A stretch of DNA of 34,354 nt. It comes from Gemmatimonadota bacterium (lineage in GTDB: Bacteria > Gemmatimonadota > Gemmatimonadetes > Gemmatimonadales > GWC2-71-9). The notes under the pieces were generated by a model, which was not told the DNA's origin, did not search any database, and was given only the letters and a program-made list of their open reading frames with translations. Made by a program: the position numbers and the translations under genes. Location of the stretch: the NCBI GenBank assembly GCA_003220855.1, contig QHTP01000035.1, positions 1 through 34,354 of the forward strand. Direction: 5' to 3'. Of this stretch, positions 7,637-17,175 are shown in pieces; the stretch's first letter is position 1; every line of letters begins with the position of its first letter.

Positions 7637-8647
7637 GCCCCGCGGAGTCTCTGGGCGCCGCACGGCCACGAGCATGCCTCGGAGCCGCTCCGCGGTGGGC
7701 GTGTCGGCGAACAGGTCGTCCGATGCCACGCCCCCGCGCGCCAGCGCCGAGTGCACGATGTGACCGGTCCCCGCCCACAGCGCCACGTGAGAAATGCGCC
7801 GGCCGTCGGCGAAGCAGAGGACGTCCCCGGCGGCATATCCAGCGCCGGCCGCATCAACCGCGACCGCCCGGCCCGCCAGGGCTTGCTGATCGCTGTCGCG
7901 CGGGAGGCCGATGCCTCGCGCCGCGTACGTGGCCTGGACCAACCCCGAGCAATCGACGCCCCATTCGGTGCGTCCCCCCCACAGATACGGGGCGCCCGAG
8001 AACCAGCGCAGCGCCCACTCCGGGGCGGCGAGCAACCGCGCCTCGGCCCGGTACTCCACTTCGGGCCGCACCAGGCCCCACGCGACGTTCCACACGAGCC
8101 CATCGGCGGTCTCCACGAGCCCGTCCCGGCGGAGCACGACGCGCGCCCCCACGGCCAGCCGGAAGCGCCGATCTTCGAACTTGAGCTCCGCGCCAAGCGA
8201 TCGTGCCGTGGCGCGTGTCGTCCAGTCTTCCGCCCAGTCGTCCGGCCCGGTGGTCACGTAGCCCGCGTGCAGCCAGCCGTGGTAGCCGTCCGGCGCTCGC
8301 ACCCGCAGCCATGTCCCGTCGCGTCGCTCGAGCAGCAGCAACGGCTCGCCGTGCACGACTTCGCTCACGCGGTCGGCCGCGATCCGCGACTCGCGCAACA
8401 GCGGCGCGACGGCGGCGGTGGTGACCGCGGCGGGCTCGCCACGCACCGATGTGTCGGGGAGGAGGCGGATGTCGGCTGCGCGGTGCGCGGCGGCGGCGAT
8501 GCGACGCAGATCTTCCAGGGCGTCGCGACTCGTGGTACAGCCGGTGAGCGCGGCGGGCTGCACGGCGACCTCGAGCACGCCGAGCCGCGGGTCGGGCACC
8601 CATTTGCGCTCGACGTCCCCGACGTCGCGCTCCACATGGCCGGTCAT
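7634..8647 (-). CDS. NlpC/P60 cysteine peptidase with SH3-like domains, YkfC-like
   Basis: A 337-residue protein with bacterial SH3-type regions in the middle (SEVVHGEPLLLLERRDGTWL, then WLHAGYVTT) and an NlpC/P60 domain at the C-terminal end. The catalytic cysteine is C233 in WGVDCSGLVQ and the histidines are H287 in ISHVALW and H299 in GHIVHSA. The architecture matches YkfC, the dipeptidyl peptidase VI that cleaves gamma-D-Glu-diamino acid bonds in muropeptides. I see no signal peptide, which agrees with a cytoplasmic role in cell-wall peptide recycling. The start overlaps the stop of the upstream aminopeptidase gene (ATGA), so the two peptidases are probably made together and may act in sequence on peptides. 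Confidence 0.9.
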   Translation of the reverse strand: MTGHVERDVGDVERKWVPDPRLGVLEVAVQPAALTGCTTSRDALEDLRRIAAAAHRAADIRLLPDTSVRGEPAAVTTAAVAPLLRESRIAADRVSEVVHGEPLLLLERRDGTWLRVRAPDGYHGWLHAGYVTTGPDDWAEDWTTRATARSLGAELKFEDRRFRLAVGARVVLRRDGLVETADGLVWNVAWGLVRPEVEYRAEARLLAAPEWALRWFSGAPYLWGGRTEWGVDCSGLVQATYAARGIGLPRDSDQQALAGRAVAVDAAGAGYAAGDVLCFADGRRISHVALWAGTGHIVHSALARGGVASDDLFADTPTAERLRGMLVAVRRPETPRG

Positions 8648-9621
8648 GGTTTGACACCGTCGGCCAAGCCGGGCACGTCCCCGAGACCGCGTGCCAGCCG
8701 CACCGCGCGCTCCACGGCCACGGGGACCGCCAGCGCGGCCAGGGCCTCCGCCTGGAGCGGCGAGGCGGGCGCGGTCGCGGCGGTGCTCACGGCAAAGACG
8801 ACGTCACCGTCGAACAGGGTGCCGTAGGGCACGATGCGGCGGGCGAGCGCGTCTCCCGCCGCATGGGCCAGGCTCTCGAGCGCCGGCCGATCCAGGGTCG
8901 CGTTGGTGGCGACCACGGCGAGCGTCGTGTTGGCGCGGCCGAATGGGGCGCCGCCCGCGGCGAAATGCTCGAGGGCATCCACGAACCGGCCGTCCGGGCC
9001 GCGCGCGCCCGCGACGATCGATCCCGCGCCATCCAGGACGTTGCCTACCGCATTCAGGACCACGAGCGCCCCCACCACGACGTCGCCACCGCGTGCCGCC
9101 CACGTGCCGACGCCGCCTTTCATGGCGCGGCGGGGCCCCAGCGCCTTCCCCACGGTCGCGCCCGTGCCCGCCCCGACCGTCCCCTCCGCCACGTCGGCGG
9201 ACGCCGCGTCGCACGCCCGATAGGCGTCGGCGGCGATCGGCCATCGGTCGGCCTTCCCGCCGGGTGCCAGATCGAAGTCGAAGATCACGGCGGTCGGCAC
9301 GATCGGGACGACCCCGGCCAGCCCGAGCGGCAGGCCGCGGCGGCGCTCGCCCAGCCAGCGCATCACGCCGTCGGCGGCGCCGAGCCCGTACGCCGAGCCA
9401 CCGGTGAGGAGAATCGCGTCGACATGGCTGACCAGGTGGCGGGGACTGAGGGCGTCGATCTCGCGGGTGCCGGTGGCGCGACCGCGCACGGCGCCGGCGG
9501 CGCGCATCCCGCCCTCGGGCGCGAGCACGACAGTGCACCCGGTCGCCCGCGGTAGGTCGGTCCAGTGACCCACGGTGAGTCCCGGGACGGCGGTGATGCT
9601 GGTGGGAGCGGACGACGTCAT
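8644..9621 (-). CDS. P1-family (DmpA/NylC-type) self-cleaving aminopeptidase
   Basis: A 325-residue member of the P1/S58 family, whose members include L-aminopeptidase/D-esterase DmpA, beta-peptidyl aminopeptidases and the nylon-oligomer hydrolase NylC. It contains the family words VGHWTD near the N terminus, LTGGSAYGLGAADGV, GTVGAGTGATVGK and ANTTLAVVATNA. By comparison with NylC, autocleavage is expected between N231 and T232, making T232 the nucleophile; DmpA itself uses a serine. The ATG at 9621 was chosen because upstream codons run into the divergent gene's start region. It is the first gene of the minus-strand operon and overlaps the peptidase gene downstream. Amino-terminal or beta-peptide hydrolysis is likely; the substrate is unknown. 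Confidence 0.9.
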   Translation of the reverse strand: MTSSAPTSITAVPGLTVGHWTDLPRATGCTVVLAPEGGMRAAGAVRGRATGTREIDALSPRHLVSHVDAILLTGGSAYGLGAADGVMRWLGERRRGLPLGLAGVVPIVPTAVIFDFDLAPGGKADRWPIAADAYRACDAASADVAEGTVGAGTGATVGKALGPRRAMKGGVGTWAARGGDVVVGALVVLNAVGNVLDGAGSIVAGARGPDGRFVDALEHFAAGGAPFGRANTTLAVVATNATLDRPALESLAHAAGDALARRIVPYGTLFDGDVVFAVSTAATAPASPLQAEALAALAVPVAVERAVRLARGLGDVPGLADGVKP

Positions 9622-9678
9622 CGGAGCGCGGAAGTTAGCTCCGCTTGCTGGCCTTGTGGAGGGTACATACGTTAGCGC

Positions 9679-10299
9679 ATGCCCAACCCCCAACCGCAGG
9701 ACCAGCCCACCACCGTGCTGGTGGTCGACGACGAAGACGGCATCCGCCAGGCGCTGGACCGGTTTCTCACCCGGCTCGGCTACCGCGTGCTGCAGGCGTC
9801 GAGCGGTGCGGAGGCGCTCGACCGCCAGGCGGCCGAGCAGCCGCAGGTGATGCTGTCCGACATTCGCATGCCGAACATGAGCGGGGTGGAGCTCGTCCCC
9901 AAGGCGCTGGCCGCCGACTCCGATCTCGCCATCATAATGCTGACCGCGATCGACGAGCCCCGCACCGCCATCGAGTGTCTGAAGCTCGGCGCCTACGATT
10001 ACCTCATCAAGCCCGTCGACCTGGACGAGCTGGAGCTGTCGTTGCAGGGCGGGCTGCGGCAGCGGCAGCTCGAGGTCGACCGGCGCGAGCTGGAGCAGTG
10101 GCTGGCGCGCGAAGTCGCCGTGCGGACGCGCGACTTGGAGGAGCGGACGACCGTCGTGGAAGACATCGCCCTGGCCGCACTAGCGGCCGCGGGGGACTGG
10201 GCGGGGGTGGGGGACGCGGTGCAGAAGCTGGCGAAGGAGCTCGGGACCTCGCCCGACGACGTGCAGCGGGAGATCCGCAAGCGGCGTGGCGGCGGTTAA
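9679..10299 (+). CDS. Receiver-domain protein with a coiled-coil tail, no DNA-binding domain
   Basis: A 206-residue response regulator. Residues about 11-125 form a receiver domain with the acidic pocket D17/D18, phosphoacceptor D61 in LSDIRMP, T89 and K111 in IKPVD. The rest is a charged helical segment (LRQRQLEVDRRELEQWLARE) and a short C-terminal domain ending KLAKELGTSPDDVQREIRKR. I recognise no output domain, so it may work by protein contact. No kinase lies beside it. The upstream gap (9622-9678) is shared with the divergent aminopeptidase gene and holds only weak promoter-like words. Its TAA stop overlaps the stop of the convergent zinc-ribbon gene. Confidence 0.88.
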   Translation: MPNPQPQDQPTTVLVVDDEDGIRQALDRFLTRLGYRVLQASSGAEALDRQAAEQPQVMLSDIRMPNMSGVELVPKALAADSDLAIIMLTAIDEPRTAIECLKLGAYDYLIKPVDLDELELSLQGGLRQRQLEVDRRELEQWLAREVAVRTRDLEERTTVVEDIALAALAAAGDWAGVGDAVQKLAKELGTSPDDVQREIRKRRGGG

Positions 10300-10484
10300 G
10301 CCTGTTTCGAGGCCTTCGCCTTCTCCTCGCACGCCTTGCACAGGGTGATCCCGCGGAACGAGCAGATGAGACAGAGGAAGGTCCCGCAGTCCGCGCACGG
10401 GTACCCCTCCGAAGCGCGCTCTTCGTTACCGCAGTAGCGGCACACCATCGCGTCGTGCTCCATCAGTTTCGGCTTGTCGGTCAT
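10296..10484 (-). CDS. Small zinc-ribbon protein with four CxxC motifs
   Basis: A 62-residue protein with CxxC pairs at C15/C18, C30/C33, C38/C41 and C49/C52, enough ligands for two zinc ions. Spacing between the pairs resembles small rubredoxin-like or double zinc-ribbon proteins. No other domain fits in this length. It starts 7 nt after the stop of the sigma-54 activator gene and is the last gene of the operon running from the Omp85 gene. Its stop TAA and the stop of the convergent receiver gene share the palindrome TTAA. The function is unknown; a protein-protein or nucleic-acid contact role is possible. Confidence 0.85.
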   Translation of the reverse strand: MTDKPKLMEHDAMVCRYCGNEERASEGYPCADCGTFLCLICSFRGITLCKACEEKAKASKQA

Positions 10485-10491
10485 GGTCGCC

Positions 10492-11832
10492 TCAGAGGTC
10501 GAGCCCGTACACCTTAATCTTATTGATCAGCGTCGCGCGCGAAATGCCGAGCTCCAGGGCGGACCGGGTGCGGTTGCCGCCATGGAACTTGAGGGTCTTC
10601 TCGATGTGCACCCGCTCCACGTCCGCGAGTGCCTGCGGCTGGTGGCGCCTGTCCCCACCCCCCTTGCGCAGGTCCGCCGGAAGGTGCTCCACGCCGAGCT
10701 GCGTCGCGCCGCGGGCCAGGATCATCGCGCGCTCGACCACGTTGCGCATCTCGCGCACGTTGCCGGGCCAGGGAGCGGAGAGCAGGCGGTCCAGCGCCTC
10801 CGCGCTGCAGGCGCTGGGGCACCCCGGCATCTGTGGGGCGAAATCGGCGAGGATGCGGGTCAGGAGGGCGAGCCGGTCGTCGCGCGAGCGCTCGCGCACC
10901 GCCGGCAGACGCAGCGGCATGACGCTCAAACGGTAGTACAAGTCCTCGCGGAAGCGACCGGCGCCCACGTCCGCGACGAGATCGCGATTGGTCGCCGCGA
11001 CGAGGCGCACGTCCACCGTGATCTCGCGGCTGCCGCCCAGCCGCCGGAACGTCTTGGTCTCGAGCACCTTCAGGAGCTTGGGCTGCAGCTCGGGCGCCAA
11101 GTCTCCGATCTCGTCGAGGAACATGGTGCCGCGGTCGGCGAGCTCGAACAGCCCCTGGCGGCGCTGCTTCGCGTCGGTAAAGGCGCCCTTTTCGTGCCCG
11201 AACAGCTCCGACTCGAGGAACGTCGCCGAGAGGCCGCCGCAGTTGACCTCGACGAACGGGCCGCTCGCCCGGGGCGAAAGGTGATGGATGATGCGCGCCA
11301 CCCAACCCTTGCCCGTGCCGCTCTCGCCCGTGAGCAGCACGGTAGAGCGCTCGCTCGCCGCGAGCAGCTCGATCTGACGCCCCAGCTCGCGGATCGCCGG
11401 CGACGCGCCCAGCGATTCGAGCCCCTCGTGCTCGTGCTCACGCGCGCGCAGCATCGCGTTCTGGCGCACCAGACGGATCTTCTCCGCCACCCGCGCCGTA
11501 GCGGCCGCGAGGTGGTTCAGATCCACGGGCTTGGTCAGGAAATGCTCGGCCCCCAGCTGCATCGCCCGCACGGCGGTTTCGATGTCTCCTTGACCCGTGA
11601 GCAAGATGACCGAGCCGCCCTGCGAGCGCAGCCGCTCGAGCACCTCGAGGCCGCCCACGTCGGGCAGATGCAGATCGAGGATCACCACGTCAGGGCGAAG
11701 CCGGTCGAACGCCTCGAGCCCCGCTTGTGCGGTCTCGGCCCGCCCCACCTCGTAGCCGATCCGGTCGAAGTAATCCCCGACCGCGCGCAGCACGTCGGCG
11801 TCGTCATCGATCAGGAGCACGCTGTCAGACAT
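10492..11832 (-). CDS. NtrC-family sigma-54-dependent response regulator
   Basis: A 446-residue protein with the full NtrC layout: receiver domain (1-120; D53 phosphoacceptor, K101), AAA+ sigma-54-interaction domain (about 142-365) and a Fis-type helix-turn-helix at the C-terminal end (NRTRSALELGISRATLINKI). Walker A is GESGTGK (169-175) and Walker B is around D240/E241. The sigma-54 contact loop reads GAFTDA (216-221) instead of the usual GAFTGA, a variant found in other family members. It activates promoters read by sigma-54 polymerase, so an rpoN gene is expected elsewhere. No histidine kinase is adjacent. It lies inside an envelope operon, with its start overlapped by the lipid-kinase gene for 8 nt, suggesting a link with envelope state (inference). 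Confidence 0.96.
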   Translation of the reverse strand: MSDSVLLIDDDADVLRAVGDYFDRIGYEVGRAETAQAGLEAFDRLRPDVVILDLHLPDVGGLEVLERLRSQGGSVILLTGQGDIETAVRAMQLGAEHFLTKPVDLNHLAAATARVAEKIRLVRQNAMLRAREHEHEGLESLGASPAIRELGRQIELLAASERSTVLLTGESGTGKGWVARIIHHLSPRASGPFVEVNCGGLSATFLESELFGHEKGAFTDAKQRRQGLFELADRGTMFLDEIGDLAPELQPKLLKVLETKTFRRLGGSREITVDVRLVAATNRDLVADVGAGRFREDLYYRLSVMPLRLPAVRERSRDDRLALLTRILADFAPQMPGCPSACSAEALDRLLSAPWPGNVREMRNVVERAMILARGATQLGVEHLPADLRKGGGDRRHQPQALADVERVHIEKTLKFHGGNRTRSALELGISRATLINKIKVYGLDL

Positions 11833-12751
11833 GACCCTTCCCGAGCGGCGCGGTGCGGGGATCCACGATCACCCGCAGGGCGCCCGGCAAGAGCCGGGCC
11901 TCGAACGGCGCGTTGCCCGCAGGCTCGCCGTCGAGTTGCATCGGCCGCGGCGGGCCCTCGAGCACTTCCACGCGCACCGTGCGGCCGCGACCGAACCACA
12001 GCCGCCGCGCGCCATTGCGCGGTCGCCGCAACAGCTCGAAGAACGCGCTGAGACTCTCCAGCGCGCCGTCCGCCCGAAGCACCAGGACGTCGAGCCAGCC
12101 GTCGTCGGGGGCGACGTTGTCGCGCAGCCGGAGGAAGGGGGGCACCAGCTCGCCGCAGTTCGCCACCAGCACCATCGCCGCCGGCAGCTCGTGCGCCACA
12201 CCGTCCACCGTCACGCGATGGAGCGGGCTCGTCACGTCGGCGAGCGTGGCGAAGGCGTGCATCACATAGGCGGCCATTTTCCAGCGGCGCTTCTCGGCCG
12301 CCCCCGTCCGGGCCATGAGACGGGCGTCGAAGCCGGTGCCGCTGCACACCGCGAAGTAGTGCGTGCCATCGGGACGCTGCACGGTGCCCAGGTCGATCGT
12401 CGCCGTCCGGCCGGCGAGGATCACGCGCGCGGCCGCCGCCGGGTCCCGCGGCAGCCGCAGGTTGCCGGCCAGCAGGTTTCCCGTCCCGCCTGGGACGAGG
12501 CCGAGCGGAATTCTACCGTCCACCGCCCCGGCGGCGATCTCCATCGCCGTGCCGTCGCCGCCGTAGCATACGAGGGCGTCGAAGCCCTGCTCGGTCGCCT
12601 CGCGCGCGAAGCGGCGCGCGTCCCCCGCCTGGGCCGTGGCGCGGACCTCGACCGTCCAGCCGCCGCGCCGCAGCGTGTCGCGGATCGCTGTCACCGCCCG
12701 GGCATCGGTACGCGCCGCCGCCGGGTTGGCGATGAGCAGGGCCCGCGTCAT
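11825..12751 (-). CDS. Diacylglycerol/lipid kinase (DagK/YegS family)
   Basis: A 308-residue member of the diacylglycerol kinase catalytic family. It has the nucleotide-binding GGDGT (64-68) and the GGTGN motif (88-92) in VPGGTGNLLAGNL, then the C-terminal beta-sandwich ending with the family's LDGEPAG and a following basic strand. The likely reaction is ATP-dependent phosphorylation of diacylglycerol or a related lipid at the inner membrane face. The start lies 2 nt after the tamB stop, and the end overlaps the regulator gene. Lipid phosphorylation beside an Omp85-TamB pair suggests a role in envelope lipid supply or recycling, which is inference. Confidence 0.92.
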   Translation of the reverse strand: MTRALLIANPAAARTDARAVTAIRDTLRRGGWTVEVRATAQAGDARRFAREATEQGFDALVCYGGDGTAMEIAAGAVDGRIPLGLVPGGTGNLLAGNLRLPRDPAAAARVILAGRTATIDLGTVQRPDGTHYFAVCSGTGFDARLMARTGAAEKRRWKMAAYVMHAFATLADVTSPLHRVTVDGVAHELPAAMVLVANCGELVPPFLRLRDNVAPDDGWLDVLVLRADGALESLSAFFELLRRPRNGARRLWFGRGRTVRVEVLEGPPRPMQLDGEPAGNAPFEARLLPGALRVIVDPRTAPLGKGHV

Positions 12752-12753
12752 GG

Positions 12754-15700
12754 CTAGTAGCGCCGCTCCCAGAACAGGTCCAGACCGAGCTGCCGCGCGG
12801 GCGCCGCCTGCGTGCCGGACAGATCGCACGCCTGCACCGGCTCGAAGCTCGCCTCGGTACGCCACTCCGGGCTGATGCGGAATTGGAGCGAGAGGCCCAG
12901 CGTGTTGGTGACCCCCGCCTGCTGCTGCGGCGCCTGGCACACCTCGGAGTTGAACCCGGCGTTCACGACCAGGAACGTCTTGGGGCCGAGCTGGCGCCCC
13001 ACCGCGACTTGCCAGCCGAGCAGCGGGGTGCCCGCCCCCCCGCCGCTGGGCCGGATCTCCACGTAGTCCACCGGCACGCCGCCGGACACGATCGTTTGCT
13101 CGATCTCGCCCGACAGCACCGAGAGCGCGCTCTGCAGGACGGCGCGCTGGTCCGCGATCCCGCCCTGATCGCCCGCCAGGTCTACGCTGCGCTTACCGAA
13201 GAGCAGCAGGGAGATCAGCTCTGTCTGCGACAGGTCCTGCTTCTCGGCCGCCAGCGTCACCTTCGGGACGATCAGCGTGCCGGTGATGTGCGCCACCACG
13301 GTGATGTCATCGTTGGGGAAGCCCGGCGTCGGCACGGGATGGACCACGTGCTTCGCCTCGATATCGAGACCGGCGTCCTGGTCCGGCGTCCCGAAATACC
13401 GCACCGTTCCCTGCGACACGACGAACTCGCGCGACACCGGCCCCACCTTGAGCCGGTACGTGCCGCGCACGGCCTGCAACGTGCCGCTCACGAGGTACAG
13501 GTTGCGCCGCTTGGTGAGCCGCACCGAGCCCCCGAGCTGAATGTTGGCCTCGTTCGAGCGCAGCCAGACGTCGTTCCCCATGTCGAGCCCTAGGTCGTCG
13601 ATCCGCAGGCTGTCGAGGAACACGTTTTGAAACTCGGCGCCGAGGCGCTGCTGCTCGACGAGCGAGGCGAGCGAGGTGTCGGCGAGCTCGTCCAGGTTCA
13701 CGATGCGCTTCTGCACCAGGTCCGCGAAGTACAAGACGCCCGACGTCACGTTGACCTGGCCGGTGAGCGTGGAGCCGAAGACGGGCCCCTGGAGCGTGAG
13801 CCGCCCGCTGGCCGTGATCGACACGTTGTTCTTCAGGTCCAGCGCCTTGAACTGGTCGGCCGCGATCCGCAGGTCGAGCACGGGGTGGGTGAGCCGCTCG
13901 AGCCGCACGACACCGGATACGTCGGCCCGGCCTCGCTCGCTCGACGCCGAGAGCGATTGCACGGCGATCGTGTCCCCCGAGAGCGCCAGCCGGCCGTTCA
14001 CGTTTTCGTAGCGGACGTTCAGTGCCGGGATGGTCGCGGCGGCGGCGGCGATCTGCAGTGCGCCCCGCAGCCTGGGGGCGTCCCACGTCCCGGCGATTCC
14101 CAGGTCGGTCGAAAACACGCCGGTCACCTGCTGCACCGCTGGCGTGAGGGCTTCGAGCACCGCGAGGTCGACGCTGTCGGCCGTCGCCCGCACCGATAAC
14201 GTATCCGGAAGCTGGCGACGCTCCACCGGCATGATGGCGAGGTCCAGCGGCAGAAACGCTTGCACGGCGAGGATCTGCTGACCGGAGCGCCACAGGTGCA
14301 GGGCCGCGCCGAGCCGGCGATCACGGTACTCGAACGTGCCGTCGACGAACGGGGCGCGGAACTCTCCGAACCTCCCGTTCGAGAGCGAGAAGGCGCCGCT
14401 CGACACCGGACTGGCCCGGCTCCCCGAAAGGCCGGCGGTCGCGGTGACCGTCCCACCTACGCCGGCCGTATCCTGCTCCAGCAGCGCGTACATCCCGGCC
14501 AGCGGGAAGGCTTCGAGCTGCAGGTGCGCATCGGCCCGGCCGCGCGTAGGGAGATCACCCTCGAGAGTGAGCTTGCCCGACCCGTACACGCTCCCGAGCG
14601 CCAGCCGGCTCACGCGGGCGGCTGAATCGGTCACGGTGAGCTCCGTCGGCCGGTCCAGCACCCAGACGTCGCCAGGAAGCTGCACGGCAAGCGAGTCCAG
14701 ACCCACGGCGAGCACCGCGCCGCCGGGACCGGGCCGGCGGGCGAGGCGCCCCCCGGCCAGAAAGGCTCCGCCCCCGCCCATGCGCGAGCGGACGAACCAC
14801 GTGAGCGAGTCGAGCGTCCCGCGCCCCGCCGCCGCAGCCCCCGAGAAGCCGAGCGTGCCGTAGGCGAGGGAATCGAGCGTCACGTCGAGCGCGAAGGTGG
14901 GCGTGGGCCCGGGATGCCATCCGAGCCGCGCGCGACCGGCGGGGAGCTGCCAGCCGTGCCACGAGACGCGGTCGACGCTGGCGCGCACGTCGACCCCGAG
15001 CGAGTCGAGCGAGCCCCCGAGCGTCGCGACTACGCGCGCCGAGCCGGCGAGCGGCCGGTTCGGCCCGGGGTCTGGATCGGTGCGCGCCGTGGTGTCGCGC
15101 TGCACGAGCCAGGTCACCAGGGAATCGATGGCGCTCAGGCTGTCGGCGGCGACATCGAGCGCCAGCTGCCCGCTCGTGCCGCGCGTCCAGCCGAGCGAGC
15201 CCGACCCGGTGGTGACGAGCCCGGATTGCGCCAGGCGGAGCGAGTCGACGTACAATCGGCGATCGGCGAGCCGCAGCCGCAGGGCGCCCGAGTCGAGCCC
15301 CACGCCCGCGAACAGCGACGGCCCGAGCAGGGCGGTCACGGCGCCGCTGGGCGCGACGCCGCTGTCACCCGTGACGGCACCGCGGAGGGTGAAGCCGAGG
15401 CGCGAGGGGGGGGCGCCGCTGAGCCAGTGCCCCAGGTCCACGTCCCGCGTGGCCAGCGCGAACCCGCGCGCACCATAGTGCGGCAGATCGAGCTCCAACA
15501 CGCCGTCGGCGCGAACGTCGCCCGCCTCCCCGGCGTGCAGCTCGGCGTGCGTTTCCAGCGCGTCCAGCGGGCCCGCCAGTTTCACCGGCCCGGACACGGC
15601 GCCTCGCAACGGGAGTGTGGGGAAGCTGCCCTTGAGCCCGTCGAACGAGAGCGAGTCCGCCGTCACGTCGGTGTAAATGCCGAGCACGCGGCCGCGGGTG

Positions 15701-17175
15701 TCGAGGCGAACCGCGCCCACGAGGCGGCTGGGCGGCCGGTCGCCGTCCCGGTGCTCGAGCGTACCCGTGAACTCGGCGTTCTTGAGCGGCCCGTTGAGCG
15801 TGCCGCGGGCCAGGAGCGCGCCGTGCAGTCGCACCGCGGGCACGAGCCGCGCCACGGTGCCCAGGTCTACGCTTGCCGCCTCGACGGTGAACGGCTGGAA
15901 CCGGGGGCCGTCGGCCGCCTTGAGGTTCACCTCGCCGTTGCCGCGTAGCCGCGTCTCCGGCCACCCCGCTACGAGCGCGTCGCGGAACGACCAGTCGGCA
16001 TGGAGGGCGAGGGCGGTGAGCGGCCCCGTGGCGACGGTGCGCCCGCTGAGCCGTCCGGCAAAGGGGAGGGTGTCGAGAAAGGGCCGGGCCAACTCGAGGT
16101 CGAAATCGCGCGCCTCCAGATCGGCGTCGCGCAGCGCCACCAGCCCCGAGTCCGCGACGCTCAACGCGGTCACCCGGCCCGCGACGCCGCCGCCGCGGTA
16201 GGCCAGGCGCAGCGAATCGATCCCCACCTCCAGCACCCGGCTGCCGTGCGAGCGCACGCGCACGTCCCCCCACAGCACCCCCGGCGCGGGCGGCCCCGTG
16301 AAGCGACGATCGATAAACGGGAAATCGCCGAGCGTCGCCGAGTCCGCCCGCAGTCGCAGATCGAACAGCAGGGCGCCATGGGGCCAGCGGACGGCGCCAC
16401 GGGCGTCCCGCAGCGCGGACCCCGGCAGCCGCACGCGCGTGAGTCGGACCTCCATCGAGTCGCCGATCACCCGCAGCCGACCCGCGACGTCGACCAGCCG
16501 CACCCCAGGGTCGGAGCCCTCGAACGCGAGGCTCGACACGTCGATCCGGATGCCACGCTCGCCCGGCGAGGACACCTGCAGGGCCGCGAGGTGCGCGTCG
16601 AGATGTTCGAACCGGCGCACCCGCATCCGTCCGTTCGGGCCGCTGCTGGCGATCTCCAGCGCCGAATCGCCGGGCTCGGGGTGGCGCGCCTGGAGCCGCA
16701 GCGTGACGCTGCCGTCGCTGACGTGGACGTTGCGCAGCAGGATGAGCGCCGGTGGCCCATGCTTGCCCGTGTCCGGTCCACCCAACCGCAGGAGCTCCTC
16801 GATGTTCAGCCGCCCGCTCGGGTGCTGCACGATGTTGATCACCGGGCGGCGCAGGTCGAACTCGAACAGCACCACCCGCCCCGCCGCGAAATCGAACGGG
16901 TTGTAGCTCACGTCCGCCCGGGGCAGCCAGGCGACGAGCGTGGAGTCTGCGTCGAACAGGCGAACCTGAGAGAGGGTGAGACCGGTGAGCAGGGAGCCCC
17001 CCACGTCGCCGATCTCGATCGTGCCCGTGAACACCTGGTGTAGGGCCCCCGCCGTCGCGCGCGTGAGCAGCGCGCGTCCCGCGTCCGTGCCCACGAGTGA
17101 CGCGAGCGCTCCCAGGAAGGAGGCGAGCAACCCGGCGAGCATCCAGAGCGCGACCCCGAGCGAGCGGCGGACCAT
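12754..17175 (-). CDS. tamB: TamB-like translocation/assembly protein (AsmA-like, DUF490)
   Basis: A very large protein of 1473 residues. One N-terminal membrane helix (VALWMLAGLLASFLGALASL) anchors it in the inner membrane. The long middle is a run of beta-strand repeats rich in 'L....L..D.L.L' words, as expected for the periplasmic beta-groove of AsmA-like proteins. The last roughly 370 residues match the TamB (DUF490) C-terminal domain: the GGSVRLTKRRNLYLVSG strand, GTYRLKVGPVSREFVVSQG, and TELISLLLFGKRSVD. TamB-family proteins span the periplasm and are implicated in outer-membrane protein assembly and phospholipid transport. It starts with an ATGA overlap on the Omp85 gene, the classic tamA-tamB arrangement. 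The ATG at 17175 was chosen for that overlap and the membrane helix. Confidence 0.93.
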   Translation of the reverse strand: MVRRSLGVALWMLAGLLASFLGALASLVGTDAGRALLTRATAGALHQVFTGTIEIGDVGGSLLTGLTLSQVRLFDADSTLVAWLPRADVSYNPFDFAAGRVVLFEFDLRRPVINIVQHPSGRLNIEELLRLGGPDTGKHGPPALILLRNVHVSDGSVTLRLQARHPEPGDSALEIASSGPNGRMRVRRFEHLDAHLAALQVSSPGERGIRIDVSSLAFEGSDPGVRLVDVAGRLRVIGDSMEVRLTRVRLPGSALRDARGAVRWPHGALLFDLRLRADSATLGDFPFIDRRFTGPPAPGVLWGDVRVRSHGSRVLEVGIDSLRLAYRGGGVAGRVTALSVADSGLVALRDADLEARDFDLELARPFLDTLPFAGRLSGRTVATGPLTALALHADWSFRDALVAGWPETRLRGNGEVNLKAADGPRFQPFTVEAASVDLGTVARLVPAVRLHGALLARGTLNGPLKNAEFTGTLEHRDGDRPPSRLVGAVRLDTRGRVLGIYTDVTADSLSFDGLKGSFPTLPLRGAVSGPVKLAGPLDALETHAELHAGEAGDVRADGVLELDLPHYGARGFALATRDVDLGHWLSGAPPSRLGFTLRGAVTGDSGVAPSGAVTALLGPSLFAGVGLDSGALRLRLADRRLYVDSLRLAQSGLVTTGSGSLGWTRGTSGQLALDVAADSLSAIDSLVTWLVQRDTTARTDPDPGPNRPLAGSARVVATLGGSLDSLGVDVRASVDRVSWHGWQLPAGRARLGWHPGPTPTFALDVTLDSLAYGTLGFSGAAAAGRGTLDSLTWFVRSRMGGGGAFLAGGRLARRPGPGGAVLAVGLDSLAVQLPGDVWVLDRPTELTVTDSAARVSRLALGSVYGSGKLTLEGDLPTRGRADAHLQLEAFPLAGMYALLEQDTAGVGGTVTATAGLSGSRASPVSSGAFSLSNGRFGEFRAPFVDGTFEYRDRRLGAALHLWRSGQQILAVQAFLPLDLAIMPVERRQLPDTLSVRATADSVDLAVLEALTPAVQQVTGVFSTDLGIAGTWDAPRLRGALQIAAAAATIPALNVRYENVNGRLALSGDTIAVQSLSASSERGRADVSGVVRLERLTHPVLDLRIAADQFKALDLKNNVSITASGRLTLQGPVFGSTLTGQVNVTSGVLYFADLVQKRIVNLDELADTSLASLVEQQRLGAEFQNVFLDSLRIDDLGLDMGNDVWLRSNEANIQLGGSVRLTKRRNLYLVSGTLQAVRGTYRLKVGPVSREFVVSQGTVRYFGTPDQDAGLDIEAKHVVHPVPTPGFPNDDITVVAHITGTLIVPKVTLAAEKQDLSQTELISLLLFGKRSVDLAGDQGGIADQRAVLQSALSVLSGEIEQTIVSGGVPVDYVEIRPSGGGAGTPLLGWQVAVGRQLGPKTFLVVNAGFNSEVCQAPQQQAGVTNTLGLSLQFRISPEWRTEASFEPVQACDLSGTQAAPARQLGLDLFWERRY

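Noticed and set aside
9622..9678. Promoters for the divergent aminopeptidase and receiver genes
   Set aside because: Candidate boxes (such as TTGCTG with TACGTT, 17 bp apart) match only three of six bases each, too weak to list.
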